Shown here: positions 1 through 9,839 of the stretch, piece after piece | How the letters are laid out: each line of letters begins with the position of its first letter | Position numbering within the stretch: position 1 is the first letter of the stretch | Assembly (NCBI GenBank): GCA_037893245.1 | Contig: JBAIAA010000103.1 | Span: forward strand, 248,001 to 312,000 | Source: Crossaster papposus | Lineage: Eukaryota; Echinodermata; Asteroidea; Velatida; Solasteridae | Length of the DNA: 64,000 nucleotides | Direction: 5' to 3' | Notes under the pieces: model-generated | Told to the model about the DNA's origin: nothing | The model's input: the letters and a program-made list of their open reading frames with translations, nothing else | Databases searched by the model: none | Made by a program: the position numbers and the translations under genes

Positions 1-119
1 AATATGAAAGATGTTTTGCCACCTGGCAACATATTGGTGTGTGGAAAATCAGAAGATGTAGCAATGAATTTTTTATGGAATTATTTAAAGGAAACGCACC
101 ATTTTCGAGAATAGAAGGA

Positions 120-470
120 ATATTCTACAGTATTAAGTGGCATCATGATGGCAATCCAAATGTTTCAGAAAATCCATGCGATACCAAATTCTTCTGTTTA
201 ATTTTGTAAAGTTTTAAGCGTCTGTCCGCCAAGCCTAAATGCAAGAAAGACCCTGTTACTCCAGAACTTTTAAGAAAAATTGTTGATAAGTTTGAATTGA
301 CAAACAATTCAATGCACATTCGACTCTGCCCAATGTGCCTAATTTCCTTACGTTTTGTACGTAATGACAAACTTGTTATTACATCATAGACTGTGACGTG
401 GACATTCATTCGTCCTTTATTAGGATCTTTCTCACTAAAAGTAAGACTGATCTGCCATTTGCCCGGTAAA
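120..470 (+). pseudogene. Tyrosine recombinase relic (N-terminal half)
   Basis: Conceptual translation in two plus-strand frames gives a stretch typical of the tyrosine recombinases of eukaryotic mobile elements (Crypton, DIRS-like and related). It contains YSIKWHHDG at about 125-150, then a frameshift or stop near 206, then KPKCKKDPVTPELLRKIVDKF at about 232-294. A later DVDIHSSF segment is followed by SKTD at about 440. The lysine-rich KKDPVTPE block and the SKTD motif are the recognisable family signatures. The C-terminal catalytic part with the HxxR motif and tyrosine is missing here; a fragment of that part of a related protein lies at 14959-15093. Stops and frameshifts make this a dead copy. 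Whether the source was a Crypton or a YR retrotransposon cannot be told from this piece. Confidence 0.6.
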
Positions 471-601
471 CATGTTATTGAAATACGTAGATTTGGCTAT
501 TAAAACAAACTTATATGATTAACAATTTGAAAAATATTTCAAAATTTTTATCAAATTCAGTTCAGGTTTAAACAAAATTCTGGTGTCAAAAAAGAGAGAA
601 A

Positions 602-1068
602 ATATGTGACCTGGCACCACGAAATGGGTGGAAAGTCGCAAAATAAAAAATTGACATTATCACATTTCTAGAAAGAAGAAAGCTTTCAAATGATGTATTG
701 TGTGTTGCTGTAGCTTATTCCTAGCCGCTGCTATACTCTATTGAAATTGCTGAAATCATGCTCCCTTGTTTTGAGAACAAAGCCTGTCAACCGTGCAAAC
801 TATACTATCACTCAGTGCAATTCAGCCACACAAAAAAAACACTTTAGAGGTTTAATTGAGATATACAATTTTGGGATATGATAAAGATATTGATTTTGTA
901 TGTAAAAACTTTAACAACTCGAAACCGAACTCCCACATAAAAAACAAATGTTTCGGCCAATAACTCGTTTCGGCCAATAACTCGTTTCGGCCAATAACTC
1001 GTTTCGGCCAATAACTCGTTTTGGCCATGTGCGACTTTCCGCTCATTTCGTGGTGCCAGGCCACATAT
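602..1068. repeat. MITE-like element, ~36-bp terminal inverted repeats
   Basis: The left end (ATATGTGACCTGGCACCACG...) and the right end (...CGTGGTGCCAGGCCACATAT) are inverted copies over about 36 bp with a few mismatches. Near the right end is a head-to-tail array of at least four copies of a 17-bp unit GTTTCGGCCAATAACTC (about 952-1020). No coding capacity is visible. The termini share the ATATGTGACC start with the larger element at 24631-25325. Confidence 0.75.
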
Positions 1069-1225
1069 GCGAAATGAATTTGAATAATTTTTGTTTACAT
1101 TGATTTTTAAGAATGAACATTTCATTTTTTATAAATCAAATTCAATTGTGCCAAGTAAAACCTGGTCAGCACAACATTCTCTAAACAATCGGTGTCTATT
1201 TTAACGACTGATAGTCTGAACGTAC

Positions 1226-1445
1226 GATTTAGACTTCTTGAAGTAAGCTCCGGTATCCATATCAATGATATGCACCCTGACCAGCGGGTGGGCAATGTAG
1301 AGGTCAGTCTTGAGTCGGTCACTCCGATGGACGGTCACTCCAAACACTCGGCCGTCGTCCTTGGGTTGTTTCTTGCGTTTCTTTTTCTTCGTGCTCTTGC
1401 TACCTTCGGCCTCTTCAGTGGCGTCAGGTTTGTCGTCTACAGATA
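1226..1445 (-). CDS. AHI1: Jouberin (AHI1)-like gene, most 3' exon in window
   Basis: Minus-strand exon with acceptor ...TTTTTTAACAG at 1446-1448 and donor GTACGT at 1220-1225. The open frame starts SVDDKPDATEEAEG, passes a basic run (KKKKRKKQ) and ends in HRSDRLKTDLYIAHPLVRV followed by HIIDMDTGAYFKK. This matches the segment just after the lysine-rich N-terminal region of jouberin (HRTDRLKSD...SHPMVK...DEHTGQYVKK in vertebrates). Jouberin is a WD40/SH3 scaffold of the ciliary transition zone, mutated in Joubert syndrome. The WD40 and SH3 parts must lie beyond the left edge. The reading phase does not match the strong donor of the preceding exon (see 3282-3556), so either a small exon is missing or a weaker donor is used. 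Confidence 0.75.
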
Positions 1446-1540
1446 CTGTTAAAAAATAGTTTAATTTGGAATAAGTTAAGAGGGCCTAATATTTCGATCT
1501 TAACAAGATCTTCAGAGGCAAAGATCAGAAAAAGATGTTG

Positions 1541-1889
1541 TAAAAGGTATACACCATTTGCAGATATAGAAACAAATTACTACCGAATTATTAAAAAATA
1601 TATTACTTATTTGAAAGTAAATAATGATTCCAGGCATCCAGCAAAATTATTGCACTAGATATCCAGTAATTGTTCTAAAAAATCACGATCGCCAGACGCA
1701 ATCGCAAAAAAAATACAAAAATATAAGAGGCCACTGCCTAACGTCGGTTAAAAACAATCGCCGTTTTGCTTGCTTTTCTCGGCATCCATGGTTGTAAAAC
1801 TTCGGACATGTCAGTTAAACGATATTTACTATAAAATCCACCCATTCATAATAACTCAAACAATTACCAATGGTGTATCCTACCTTTAA
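1541..1889 (+). repeat. TTAA-flanked MITE family 1, copy 1
   Basis: Starts near TAAAAGGTATACACCATTTG and ends AATGGTGTATCCTACCTTTAA. The ends are inverted repeats (AGGTAxxATACACCATT) bordered by TTAA on the right, like a piggyBac-type non-autonomous element. The interior carries the family's conserved pieces: a run ending AAAGTAAATAATGATT, then ATCCAGxAAAAT, then CTCGGCATCCATGxTTGTAAAACTT. Related copies or pieces recur at least ten times in the window. Confidence 0.8.
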
Positions 1890-2044
1890 GTTCGAAATAT
1901 TAGGCCCTCTTATAAACTTACACCAATATACAACAAGTTAAAAAACTGACTAAGTAAATTTGCATTCATATTAAAGTGAAGAAAGAAAACTGGCAGGAGC
2001 GGGATTTAAACCGGCAACCTCTGCAATTCCCGGACCGACTTCGG

Positions 2045-2174
2045 GACAAATGTAGGATATCTAGAGCAATCATATGCTGGATGCCTACAATCATTGTTTA
2101 TTTCAAATAAGTAAGATATTTCTTTATCATTTGTTAGTAAATTGTTTTGATATCTGCAAATGGTGTATCCTACA
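2045..2174 (-). repeat. TTAA-family MITE 1, half copy
   Basis: An inverted end-piece of the family at 1541-1889. It reads ATATCTAGAGCAATCAT... and closes with GATATCTGCAAATGGTGTAT. The other half is absent, so this is a truncated copy in the AHI1-like intron. Confidence 0.6.
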
Positions 2175-2260
2175 TAACTCTTCAAATAAAACCACAAGGA
2201 GAAACTGACTAGGCTCATTATAAAAAACTACATTATAATATAATTTTGAACAAAGACATT

Positions 2261-2333
2261 GACGAGCTGGGACTTGAACCTGCAACCTCTGGACTACCAC
2301 TCCAGGGCTCTACCAACTGAGCTATCCAACCCT
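2261..2333 (-). repeat. tRNA-like repeat element
   Basis: Read on the minus strand it has a good A box (TAGCTCAGTTGGTAGAGC) and B box (GGTTCAAGTCC) and a stem-loop at the anticodon position (CTGGA-GTGGTAG-TCCAG). The T stem does not pair and the anticodon loop is atypical, so it is unlikely to be a working tRNA gene. The core sits between GAACAAAGACATTG and CAATATCTTTGTT, an imperfect inverted pair also seen around other copies (22.3, 28.0, 40.6, 46.3 and 57.8 kb). The whole therefore behaves as a dispersed tRNA-derived element. Confidence 0.6.
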
Positions 2334-2508
2334 GTGTTGGCAGTTCCCCAAATTTGTCAATATCTTTGTTAAAGAGGGCGCTAGTCAACTCTAGCAAACT
2401 TATGCGCACTAAATATGAAACGGCCTTCAGCAGGGAGGGTAACACATATTAATTCTTCCTAGATCCGCCACCGATGAGTAACGATAAACAGGTTATATTG
2501 TGTTTAAT

Positions 2509-3208
2509 GGTTGGAAAGCCCACAACGTCAGCTCTCATTTGGTATATAATAGAGCCCCATAGCCTCTCCCGTTCTGGAGATATGACATGTTTGCATATTG
2601 ATTACTTCCTTGGAGTTCAAATCACACAACTGAGAAAACAGGCTTTGAAATAATATGCTCTAGCCTGTTGTAGAATAACAGAACGATGTGCACAAAATGG
2701 TAATTTGTCCACTTTATTCATCAAACAAACATTTCTGTGAATCTCATTTGGACACACATATCACCCTCTCAACATTGAGCGGGTAAATTACATGATAATG
2801 TACAACGCAACTTAATACCCTTTTTGTGTGGAGCCGGTCACATATGTGACCGGCTCTACAAAAAGGTGCATCATGTAATGGCCCGCTCAACGTTGAGAGG
2901 GTAAACATTTCATACAAATGTGATTTTTATTTTCTGTCATGAATGACATCTTCAATATCTACAGTTTCAGGTTTCATTCAAAGAAATGTTAATTTTGATG
3001 AATAAAGTGGAAAAAAATGTAATTTTGTGTGCATCGTTCTGTTGTAGTACAACAGAGCCGGCTATTTCAAAGCTCGTTTTCTCAGTTGTGTAATTTGAAC
3101 TCAAGGAAGTAATCAATATGCAAACATGTTATATCTCCAAAATGAGAGGGGCTATGGAGCTCTATTATATACCAATTGAAAGCTTACGTTGTGGGCTTTT
3201 TAACCATG
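2509..3208. repeat. 700-bp fold-back (palindromic) element
   Basis: The two halves are imperfect inverted copies of ~350 bp. GGTTGGAAAGCCCACAACGT at the left mirrors ACGTTGTGGGCTTTTTAACC at the right, and TATATAATAGAG mirrors CTCTATTATATA. The axis is the perfect CACATATGTG near 2842-2851. It lies in an intron of the AHI1-like gene. Single-arm relatives occur in units A, B and C at about 30.4, 49.95 and 60.1 kb. Confidence 0.75.
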
Positions 3209-3281
3209 TATATAACTCAATTTCTTTCTCTTGCGACACACCTTTTTGTAGAGCCGGTCAGATATTATCTTAGCCGTTTAC

Positions 3282-3556
3282 CTGTCCATAATGTCACTCG
3301 AGTCAGCCTTTTTCTTCTTCTTTTTCGTCTGCAACTTCTTAGGGCTGTCAGCTTGGGGTTCATTCTTCTCCTCATCGTCGACAAATCCTTTGTTCTCAAC
3401 CCCCTTCTTGGGCAGGGGCTTGCGTCCCTTCTCATTGGTCAGGTTCTTGTGGAAGCGGGAACTGTCGCTGCCGTCGTAAGTGTTGGCCAAGATGGACGGA
3501 TCTTCAGACGGGTCAATATCTTTGCGGAGATCGGCACCTTGCTTCAACGATTCCAA
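3282..3556 (-). CDS. AHI1: AHI1-like gene, lysine-rich internal exon
   Basis: A 275-nt minus-strand exon with acceptor TTTACAG before LESLKQGADLRKD and donor CAG|GTAAAC after ...DSSDIMD. The encoded ~91 residues are hydrophilic, rich in Lys, Asp and Ser, and contain TKKKKKKAD. This fits the poorly conserved, charged region in front of the conserved jouberin segment. Phase 0 at its 5' end joins exactly to the exon at 4823-4883. Its 3' end leaves two bases, whereas the exon at 1226-1445 needs one. A weaker donor ten bases upstream (TCGA|GTGACA) would restore frame. The assignment rests on splice signals and exon chaining rather than homology. Confidence 0.6.
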
Positions 3557-3892
3557 CTGTAAATGGGAAACAACAAATGTGAAACACATCGGTGGATGAA
3601 AGCCAAAATCTAATATTGGAATTTACATCTTTTGACGCAAATTCTATTTTTTAAGAAACAAAATTTATTATAACTTGCTGTTTTGAAATTTCGCAGAGCA
3701 ACATATTTCTATGCTAGGGACACTAGCATAAAAGCAGAAACTTTCATACAATATACCAGACATGAGAAAAAACGAGACACTTTGATCTAAGCTGTGAGAG
3801 TGATCAAGCCACGCTTTAATCTTTAGTCACTCTAGTCACTCCAGTGCCCCAAATTGTCCTGCCTATTAATTCCCATAGCGTCAACAATTGCA

Positions 3893-4131
3893 CAGGAATT
3901 AACCGGCGGGGCAACTTTGGAGCTACATGGATTAATAGGCAGAGCAATTTTGGGCGCTACAGGAATTAATAGGCAGGGCAATTTTGGGCGCTACAGGAAT
4001 TAATAGGCAGGGCAATTCGGGGGGCTACATGGATTAATAGGCAGAGCAATTTTGGGCGCTACAGGAATTAATAGGCAGGGCAATTTTGGGCGCTACAGGA
4101 ATTAATAGGCAGGGCAATTGCCCTGCCTATT
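3893..4131 (+). repeat. Minisatellite, ~34-bp unit, forward array
   Basis: About seven copies of a unit reading GGAATTAATAGGCAGGGCAA followed by TTTTGGGCGCTACA, with variants (GGGGCTACAT, GGAGCTACAT). It lies in an AHI1-like intron. The same unit is present in reverse orientation at 4330-4672. Confidence 0.9.
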
Positions 4132-4329
4132 ATTTCCTGTAGACCCCCAAATAGGCTGTATTATTGAACGTTGAGGGCGCTGTGCTCACGGTATTTGGGG
4201 GTATAATTAAAAGTGATTAGGAGATAATTCACGTCAGTTTAAATATTCTTACAGCTCAAAATTGTTTTTCTTTCTAATATTCAATTTTTAGATAAAGTAA
4301 ATTTACTAAAACTACTTCAATAAATGCCT

Positions 4330-4672
4330 TCAATAAGTTAATTCCTGTAGCGCCCAAAATGGCCCTGCCTGTTAATTCCTGTAGCGCCCAAAATTGCCCT
4401 GCCGGTTAATTCCTGTAGCGCCCAAAATTGTCCTGCCTATTAATTCCTGTAGCGCCCAAAATTGCCCTGCCTATTAATTCCTGTAGCCCCCCAAATTGCC
4501 CTGCCTATTAATTCCTGTAGCGCCCAAAATTGCCCCTCCTGTTAATTCCTGTAGCCCCCCAAAATTACCCTGCCTATTAATTCCTGTAGCGCCCAAAATT
4601 GCCCTGCTGGTTAATTCTTGTAGTGCCCAAAATTGCCCTGCCTATTATTTCCTGTAGCGCCCCAAATTGCCT
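4330..4672 (-). repeat. Minisatellite, ~34-bp unit, inverted array
   Basis: About ten copies of the unit found at 3893-4131, here reading TTAATTCCTGTAGCGCCCAA and AATTGCCCTGCCTA. With the forward array it forms a long inverted structure around a ~200-bp AT-rich spacer (4132-4329). Confidence 0.9.
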
Positions 4673-4822
4673 GAGCACGCCACTTTTTTTTCTTCAGTGA
4701 ATAAACACAATGTAATGTGTACAACAAAAGGGAGGGAGGAAAAAACAATACATGTGTCAGACAGATAGGTGTGGATTCAATCTAGTCCTTGGGGGGTGGG
4801 GGGGGGGGGGGGGGGGGCTTAC

Positions 4823-4883
4823 CATAGCGCCTGATGCCTGGAATTTGGCTTTCTTCCCCTTCTTTCCCTTCCTGCTTTTCTCC
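4823..4883 (-). CDS. AHI1: AHI1-like gene, small basic exon
   Basis: A 61-nt minus-strand exon with acceptor TTTTCAG at 4884-4890 and donor ATG|GTAAGC. Read in the phase left by the preceding exon (5349-5427), it encodes a lysine-rich 20-residue piece (EKSRKGKKGKKAKFQASGAM) and ends in phase 0, which matches the next exon at 3282-3556. A C/G homopolymer of about 25 bp lies only ~6 bases inside the intron beyond the donor (4790-4817), which could affect splicing or assembly quality. Identification is by exon chaining. Confidence 0.55.
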
Positions 4884-5348
4884 CTGAAAAATAAACGTCT
4901 TTAAACGTCTTTTACGTACACTTAAAAAATATATGTTTAAAAAACACACTGCGCATACAAATAAGAAAAAAACACACAAAAAACCGATAAGTTAACACCC
5001 AAAGAAAATACTAAACAATTTACAAACTTCTTTTGGTGGTGGTCCCTAATAACATTGTTTCCATTCGGACACTGTTGTCTGAGTAAATTTTACATTTTAC
5101 AAGTCAAGAGAGCATAGACCTTATGCATAGCGGACATCTTAGCATTGTGTATAATGAATGCACAGAAGGGTCAATGACATACAAAGGCACTGCCCTATAA
5201 GATGGCTGCTAAAAAAACATACATACACATGTCAACATTTGGCAAAGTTAACAATAGGTCTATTTGTTTGCTCATTTATGGCTTTTCAAAAGGATGGTAA
5301 TATGGGAGTGTGGAGAGGGAATTGGGGTATTTATTAATTATATCTTAC

Positions 5349-5427
5349 TCTGTGGTCTGCTGCATGGCTACCTGCAGTAACTTGTCAAAGCTGGTTTCAT
5401 TTGTTGCATTCTGATCCAACTGAGGAG
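5349..5427 (-). CDS. AHI1: AHI1-like gene, most 5' exon recognised
   Basis: A 79-nt minus-strand exon with acceptor CTTTATAG and donor GA|GTAAGA. The frame reads PQLDQNATNETSFDKLLQ then VAMQQTTE. It takes one base from an unseen upstream exon and passes two bases to the exon at 4823-4883, and the phases agree. No start codon lies upstream in the exon, so the translation start is further up, to the right of 5427. I could not identify that exon: a candidate ATG-plus-donor stretch at about 7565-7615 on the minus strand ends in the wrong phase. Confidence 0.5.
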
Positions 5428-5429
5428 CT

Positions 5430-6453
5430 ATAAAGATAAATATGATAAAGATAAACAATAATAATTCCATTTAATAAAACTAATTTGTTTTTTTAAAGGT
5501 AGGATACACCATTTGCAGATCTATTCCACTTGTTTTGCCCGTTTTTTTTGGGTTTTTGTTCTATTAGTATTACGTTAAGCATTTTGTTTTATTTACATTT
5601 TTAGATTTAAATTTTGTTGTCAAATCTGTATCATTTTTGTGGAAATTTTGAATAGGGCCCAAATTAAATCTAAATCAATTCAAAGGGTGTCTCTATATTC
5701 CCGAAAAACAAAGGAAAACTACCGGAAAAATACCGGAAAACTCTCGGAAAACACACTAAATACCGGAAAAATCCCCCAAAACAACACTATATAGGCCGAC
5801 TGCAAACTAGGTGGAGGCTCGTACATCACAACACACACAGCTTTTCCTTTACATACGTACTGTGGACATTCCTTTGTCTTCGTGTAGTTAAGAAAACATT
5901 GGCTAAATACTTATTTTTCTCACTTCCCCCAAACAAATTTAACCTCAAATTTTGATTCTGGGCCTCTCAGCTGTTCCTCTTAACTTTTCTATATATAACC
6001 CTAACCTGTTTTTCCTCTAAGGCTCTTTTTCAGAGAGGGCAAAACAGACTGTGGACCTGTCCAAATCCACAAACCGTAACCTCTTCCCGCATCCTGTGGA
6101 CGTCAATTTTTTGGAGGTCCACAGTGTGTATGAAATACTATACTCACACAAAACCACTAAATAGTGGGTTTGTTTTTGTGTTTTCCTTTATTTAGTGTGT
6201 TTTCCAGTAGTTTTTTCCGGTATTTTCTTGGTGTTTTTCCGGTATAGTATCACCAAAAATACGATAATAATAATAATTTCTAAAATATATTTTAAGTCCC
6301 TTTTATTGTCAAAAGTGTTGTTTTATCACCTATCGAGAATCGTACAACTAAACTGCACAGGTTGCCAAGACTGCAAGAGAAGTCTGCTTTAATATTTGGT
6401 TCAAGCATCTGCTCTTATTCCTCCATGGTTCAAGCATACAGCTATTGTTTAAC
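5430..6453. other. Non-coding stretch with CCGGAAAA inverted repeats
   Basis: This stretch begins with a lone end of the TTAA MITE family (TTAAAGGTAGGATACACCAT... at about 5496). From about 5690 to 6247 there are A-rich blocks such as ATACCGGAAAA and CACACTAAATACC on the left. Their complements (TATTTAGTGTGTTTTCC, TTTTTCCGGTAT) sit on the right, suggesting another short inverted-repeat element of ~550 bp. No gene is evident. Confidence 0.45.
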
Positions 6454-6840
6454 TTAAAGGTAGTATACACCATTGGTAATTTGTTGAATTACCAGGAATG
6501 GGTGGATTTGGGGGGTTGTATTTTATAGTAAATATCGTTTAACTGACCTGTCCGAATTTTTACATTCATGGATGCCGAGAAAAGCATGAAAAACAGCGTT
6601 TGTTTTCCACCGGCGTCAAGCAGTTATTCTTATGTTATCTTTGTTTTTTCGCGCTCGCCGGACGGCGAGAATGAAGTTTGGTTTATACAATTCAATTTTT
6701 TGGAACAATTACAGGATATCTAGGGCCCTCATTTTGCTGGATGCCTACAATCATTATTTACTTTTAAATAAGTAAGATATTTCTTAATAATTCGGTAGTA
6801 AATTTTTTCGATATCTGCAAATGGTGTATACTACCTTTAA
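6454..6840 (-). repeat. TTAA-flanked MITE family 1, copy in reverse
   Basis: Bounded by TTAAAGGTAGTATACACCAT and ATGGTGTATACTACCTTTAA, a clean pair of terminal inverted repeats that includes the TTAA target duplications. The interior is the reverse complement of the copy at 1541-1889. Confidence 0.85.
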
Positions 6841-7778
6841 CTAAGTTAACACAAAGTATTTGGATTTGAGTCTCGTTTCCATTTGCATGATTTGGCCAAA
6901 ACTAACATAAAGCCGTAAAGAGGGGCCGCAACTATCGCTAAAATTAGGTTTATATCGACCCCCCCCCTTCCCTTTCCTCCCTTCCCTTTCCTCCCCCCCT
7001 ACCCCCGTCCCACCCCCACCCCAAAACAAAACAAAAACAAAAAACCCACCCCCAATATTCAACATCAACAAACATTTTTTTGGAGTCGTATTCTTCGTAA
7101 ACATAACGTCAAAAATTTACCTTCCATCATTATTTACCCTCAATAGAAAATACGAGCCATTAATCAGCTGTCCCCAAAAAGAGGGGTAAATTAACGATCG
7201 CCGATTTTAACAACAGGAACGTCAGGAATGTTTACAATCAGCGGCCATGTTTAAATTAATTCGATCACAATTGGAGTCCGAAGGAAAATAGATCCAATGC
7301 TTTGATTGGTTACAATTTTAACCGAAATATCAAGATGATTAATTTTTTTTACCAATAAAAGTAAAAACAAAATAATTTTTTTACAAATGCACATAGGATG
7401 GAACAATATAATCCATTAAATGAAATTATTAGTTTATTGAACATTTTTAATGGGAATTTTTTTAATGTTTTTGTGGAAATCAAACAGCCAATCATATCTC
7501 TCAAAAATTGAAGATATAAAGAGACAGTTGACAACAAGTTCGAGAGGGCGCTGTTGACTTTACCTTGTAAAAGCTGACGTGCAGGACGTGTTTTCGTGTT
7601 TTCGTACCATGCGAACCCCGGTGAAAAAAATATCTGTGACGACTAAACCCACACTTTAAGTAGAATATGTTAAAGTGCAGGGTACACCATGCCTAGATTT
7701 TCTATCGACGTAAGTACTATCGTTCCGACTCTCAAGACTCGAGTAAAAAGGGGCGAGCCGTTAAGAACGTGGCGGAAA
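6841..7778. other. Non-coding, simple-sequence rich
   Basis: Contains a CT-rich tract with runs of C (about 6959-7022) and otherwise AT-rich sequence. Apparent open frames here are low-complexity artefacts. No gene or known element was recognised. Confidence 0.4.
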
Positions 7779-7847
7779 ACACACCCCTCTCTAGCCCGTC
7801 CTCGCTGTATACGTGTTCCAGCGAGGACGGGCTAGAGAGGGGTGTGT
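7779..7847. repeat. Perfect 29-bp hairpin
   Basis: ACACACCCCTCTCTAGCCCG... (7779-7807) is followed, after an 11-nt loop, by its exact reverse complement (7819-7847). It stands 14 bp before the inverted-array element at 7862. Function unknown. Confidence 0.9.
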
Positions 7848-7861
7848 ACGTGTGGGGTGTC

Positions 7862-9547
7862 AGGTCAACTCGCCCCCTGACCGACTCGCCCCTTACCGAC
7901 TCGCCCCTTACCGACTCGCCCCCTGACTGTCTCGCCCCTTACTAACTCGCCCCCTGACCGACTCGCCCCCCCTGGATAATTGTTTCATTTAAAGTCGTGA
8001 GTGCTCATCCCGTTTGTTTTGTGTGTAGTTTGAGTTACATGTGTTTTTAATTCTATAATTTGTATCATTTGCCCTCGTAGAACAACTGAAAAGACGATGT
8101 GGGTAAACTTTTTCCCTTGATTAATTCTCTTGCATAATCTCGATTATTTTTATCTGATCTGAGTTTTAGAAAATACCTTTTGATGTTCGTTTCAATCCAC
8201 TTAATCGATTTTGGTGGTGGAAATTAATGACAAAGCAGTATGCCTAAATCCTCGAAGCCCAAAAAGTTAAACTCATAACTATTTATTTATACATACATAT
8301 TATATATAAAGAAAATTTGGGGGGGGGGGGTAATCATGTTTGTTTTTTATGATTTTTTTTTTGGAGCGCGGGGGGACAAGTTGATCGCATTTGATGCGAT
8401 TTCGTTAACTGCTTTACAACCCAATAGGGCTTTTCAAGGAAGCTATAATCTGTTAATCACTCCATCATTCTTTGTTACGAAAACCAACGCTAAAATCCTA
8501 ATGAGGGATTGAACTGGGTGTTACGACGCGCAGCTCCACAAAACTGTCGGCTCCCTCTGATCAGTCCGCCAAACGGGGTGCCGAAAGATGGGGAACAACC
8601 CAGATCAAAGAGCTGACAGTGAATACAATAAAGTCGCTAATTTGACCAATGAGGCAATGAGGTTGCTACTTTTGGAGAAAGGGGGACTGCATGTTCGTTT
8701 GTTGGTATTTTGTATGTCCGATGGTGTTAAATTTGATTTTCACATTTTATACATGTTGGTTTCTAAGACGTTTGGTATGTCGTGTTAGACCTGAGAATAT
8801 TCAGAACATAAAAAGCACGAATTCGAACTTTTTAAAGACACATCCATGGACCGTTTTTATGCATGCTTTAGGGTGGGTTTTCGCGGGGCACGCGAAGGAT
8901 GCGAATGCCGAAAAAATGGCAAGGTCCAATATTCGTATTTTAGCTTCTAAACGTTCGCCAAACATGCGCGGGGGTTCGGAATCGTCGTCAATTATTGTTC
9001 GCGGGAGTCCAGTTCAGTCCATCACAGTTTACTAGTTTTGTAGATTTCTCCTTAATTATAATATTTGAATCATTTCTTTGTATGCCTGTAAATAAATTGT
9101 ACATAACTTTACTTGAGGAAGAATATTAAAAAGTTGTCCGTTTCCGTTGATTTCTTGGAAGTCACATTCTTGCAGCCTATTTTTTGTTGTTATTGAAATA
9201 TGTAAAACTAAATATTCTTGTTCGTGCATTAAATACTTCAAGAAAAAGCATAGGCCTATTAAATAAACGTATTTGCATATACATGTACGTAGGTCTAAAA
9301 AATAAACACAAACAACACCTGGGGCCTAAACACACACACAAATTCAGTTTTCTGAGTTAGCTCGAGAAGTTAGCTTGAGAATGACGAATTTTATGGTAAC
9401 GAATTATGTACATCGTACAAGGTCCATAAATCAAACGAGGGGGCGAGTCGGTCAGGGGGCGAGTTAGTAAGGGGCGAGTCAGTCAGGGGGCGAGTCGGTC
9501 AGGGGCGAGCAGGTCAGGGGCGAGTCGGTCAGGGGGCGAGTTGACCT
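7862..9547. mobile_element. 1.69-kb element bounded by inverted 18-bp repeat arrays
   Basis: The left end (7862-7973) is a run of about six ~18-bp units (ACTCGCCCCCTGACCG and variants) starting AGGTCAACTCGCCCC. The right end (about 9437-9547) is the reverse complement of such an array and closes GGGGCGAGTTGACCT. Unit variants occur in the same order in both arms, including TTACTAACTCGCC and CTGACTGxCTCGCC, so the arms are true inverted copies rather than independent satellites. This is the layout of a DNA transposon with repetitive subterminal arms. No transposase is recognised inside and no target duplication is clear. Confidence 0.6.
8588..8704 (+). CDS. Possible short first exon (uncertain)
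   Basis: ATG at 8588 opens a 39-codon frame starting MGNNPDQRADSEYNKVAN and reaching TTG|GTATTT, a weak donor in phase 0. That phase would join to the VHL exon at 10895. Against it, the stretch lies inside the inverted-array element at 7862-9547, and the VHL N-terminus is not conserved enough to confirm it. It may be a chance frame. Confidence 0.15.
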
Positions 9548-9732
9548 ACAATCGTATATGGGGACAGGTCAACTCGTATTATTAAAATACGCGAACCAAC
9601 TACGCGGGGCAACTCGTACGCAGAATAGTAAACTCGTACGTAGAATAGTCAACTCGTACGTGGGACAACTTGTACGCCGCCAACTTGTACGCGGTCCATC
9701 TCGTACGCAGTCCATCTCGTAGTCGTACGCGG
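9548..9732. repeat. Short tandem array, CAACTCGTACGC-type unit
   Basis: About eight degenerate ~20-bp units built on AACTCGTACGC/TAGAATAGT, directly abutting the right arm of the 1.69-kb element. Non-coding. Confidence 0.75.
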
Positions 9733-9839
9733 TTCAAAATTGTCATTCACGGGTGCGGGTGGCATTGATCAAATATAAAGGCAGGGCCGGGAGCATAGAA
9801 TATAGGGCCTACCGAAGCTACATGTTTTTAAAAACCGTG

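Noticed and set aside
143..409. 88-codon minus-strand frame
   Set aside because: It lies antisense to the tyrosine-recombinase relic, which explains the sequence better.
2261..2333. Functional tRNA gene
   Set aside because: T stem does not pair, the anticodon loop is atypical, and it belongs to a dispersed family.
3893..4672. Regular repeats resembling a CRISPR array
   Set aside because: Units are directly adjacent without unique spacers, occur in both orientations and sit in an intron of a eukaryotic gene. This is a minisatellite.
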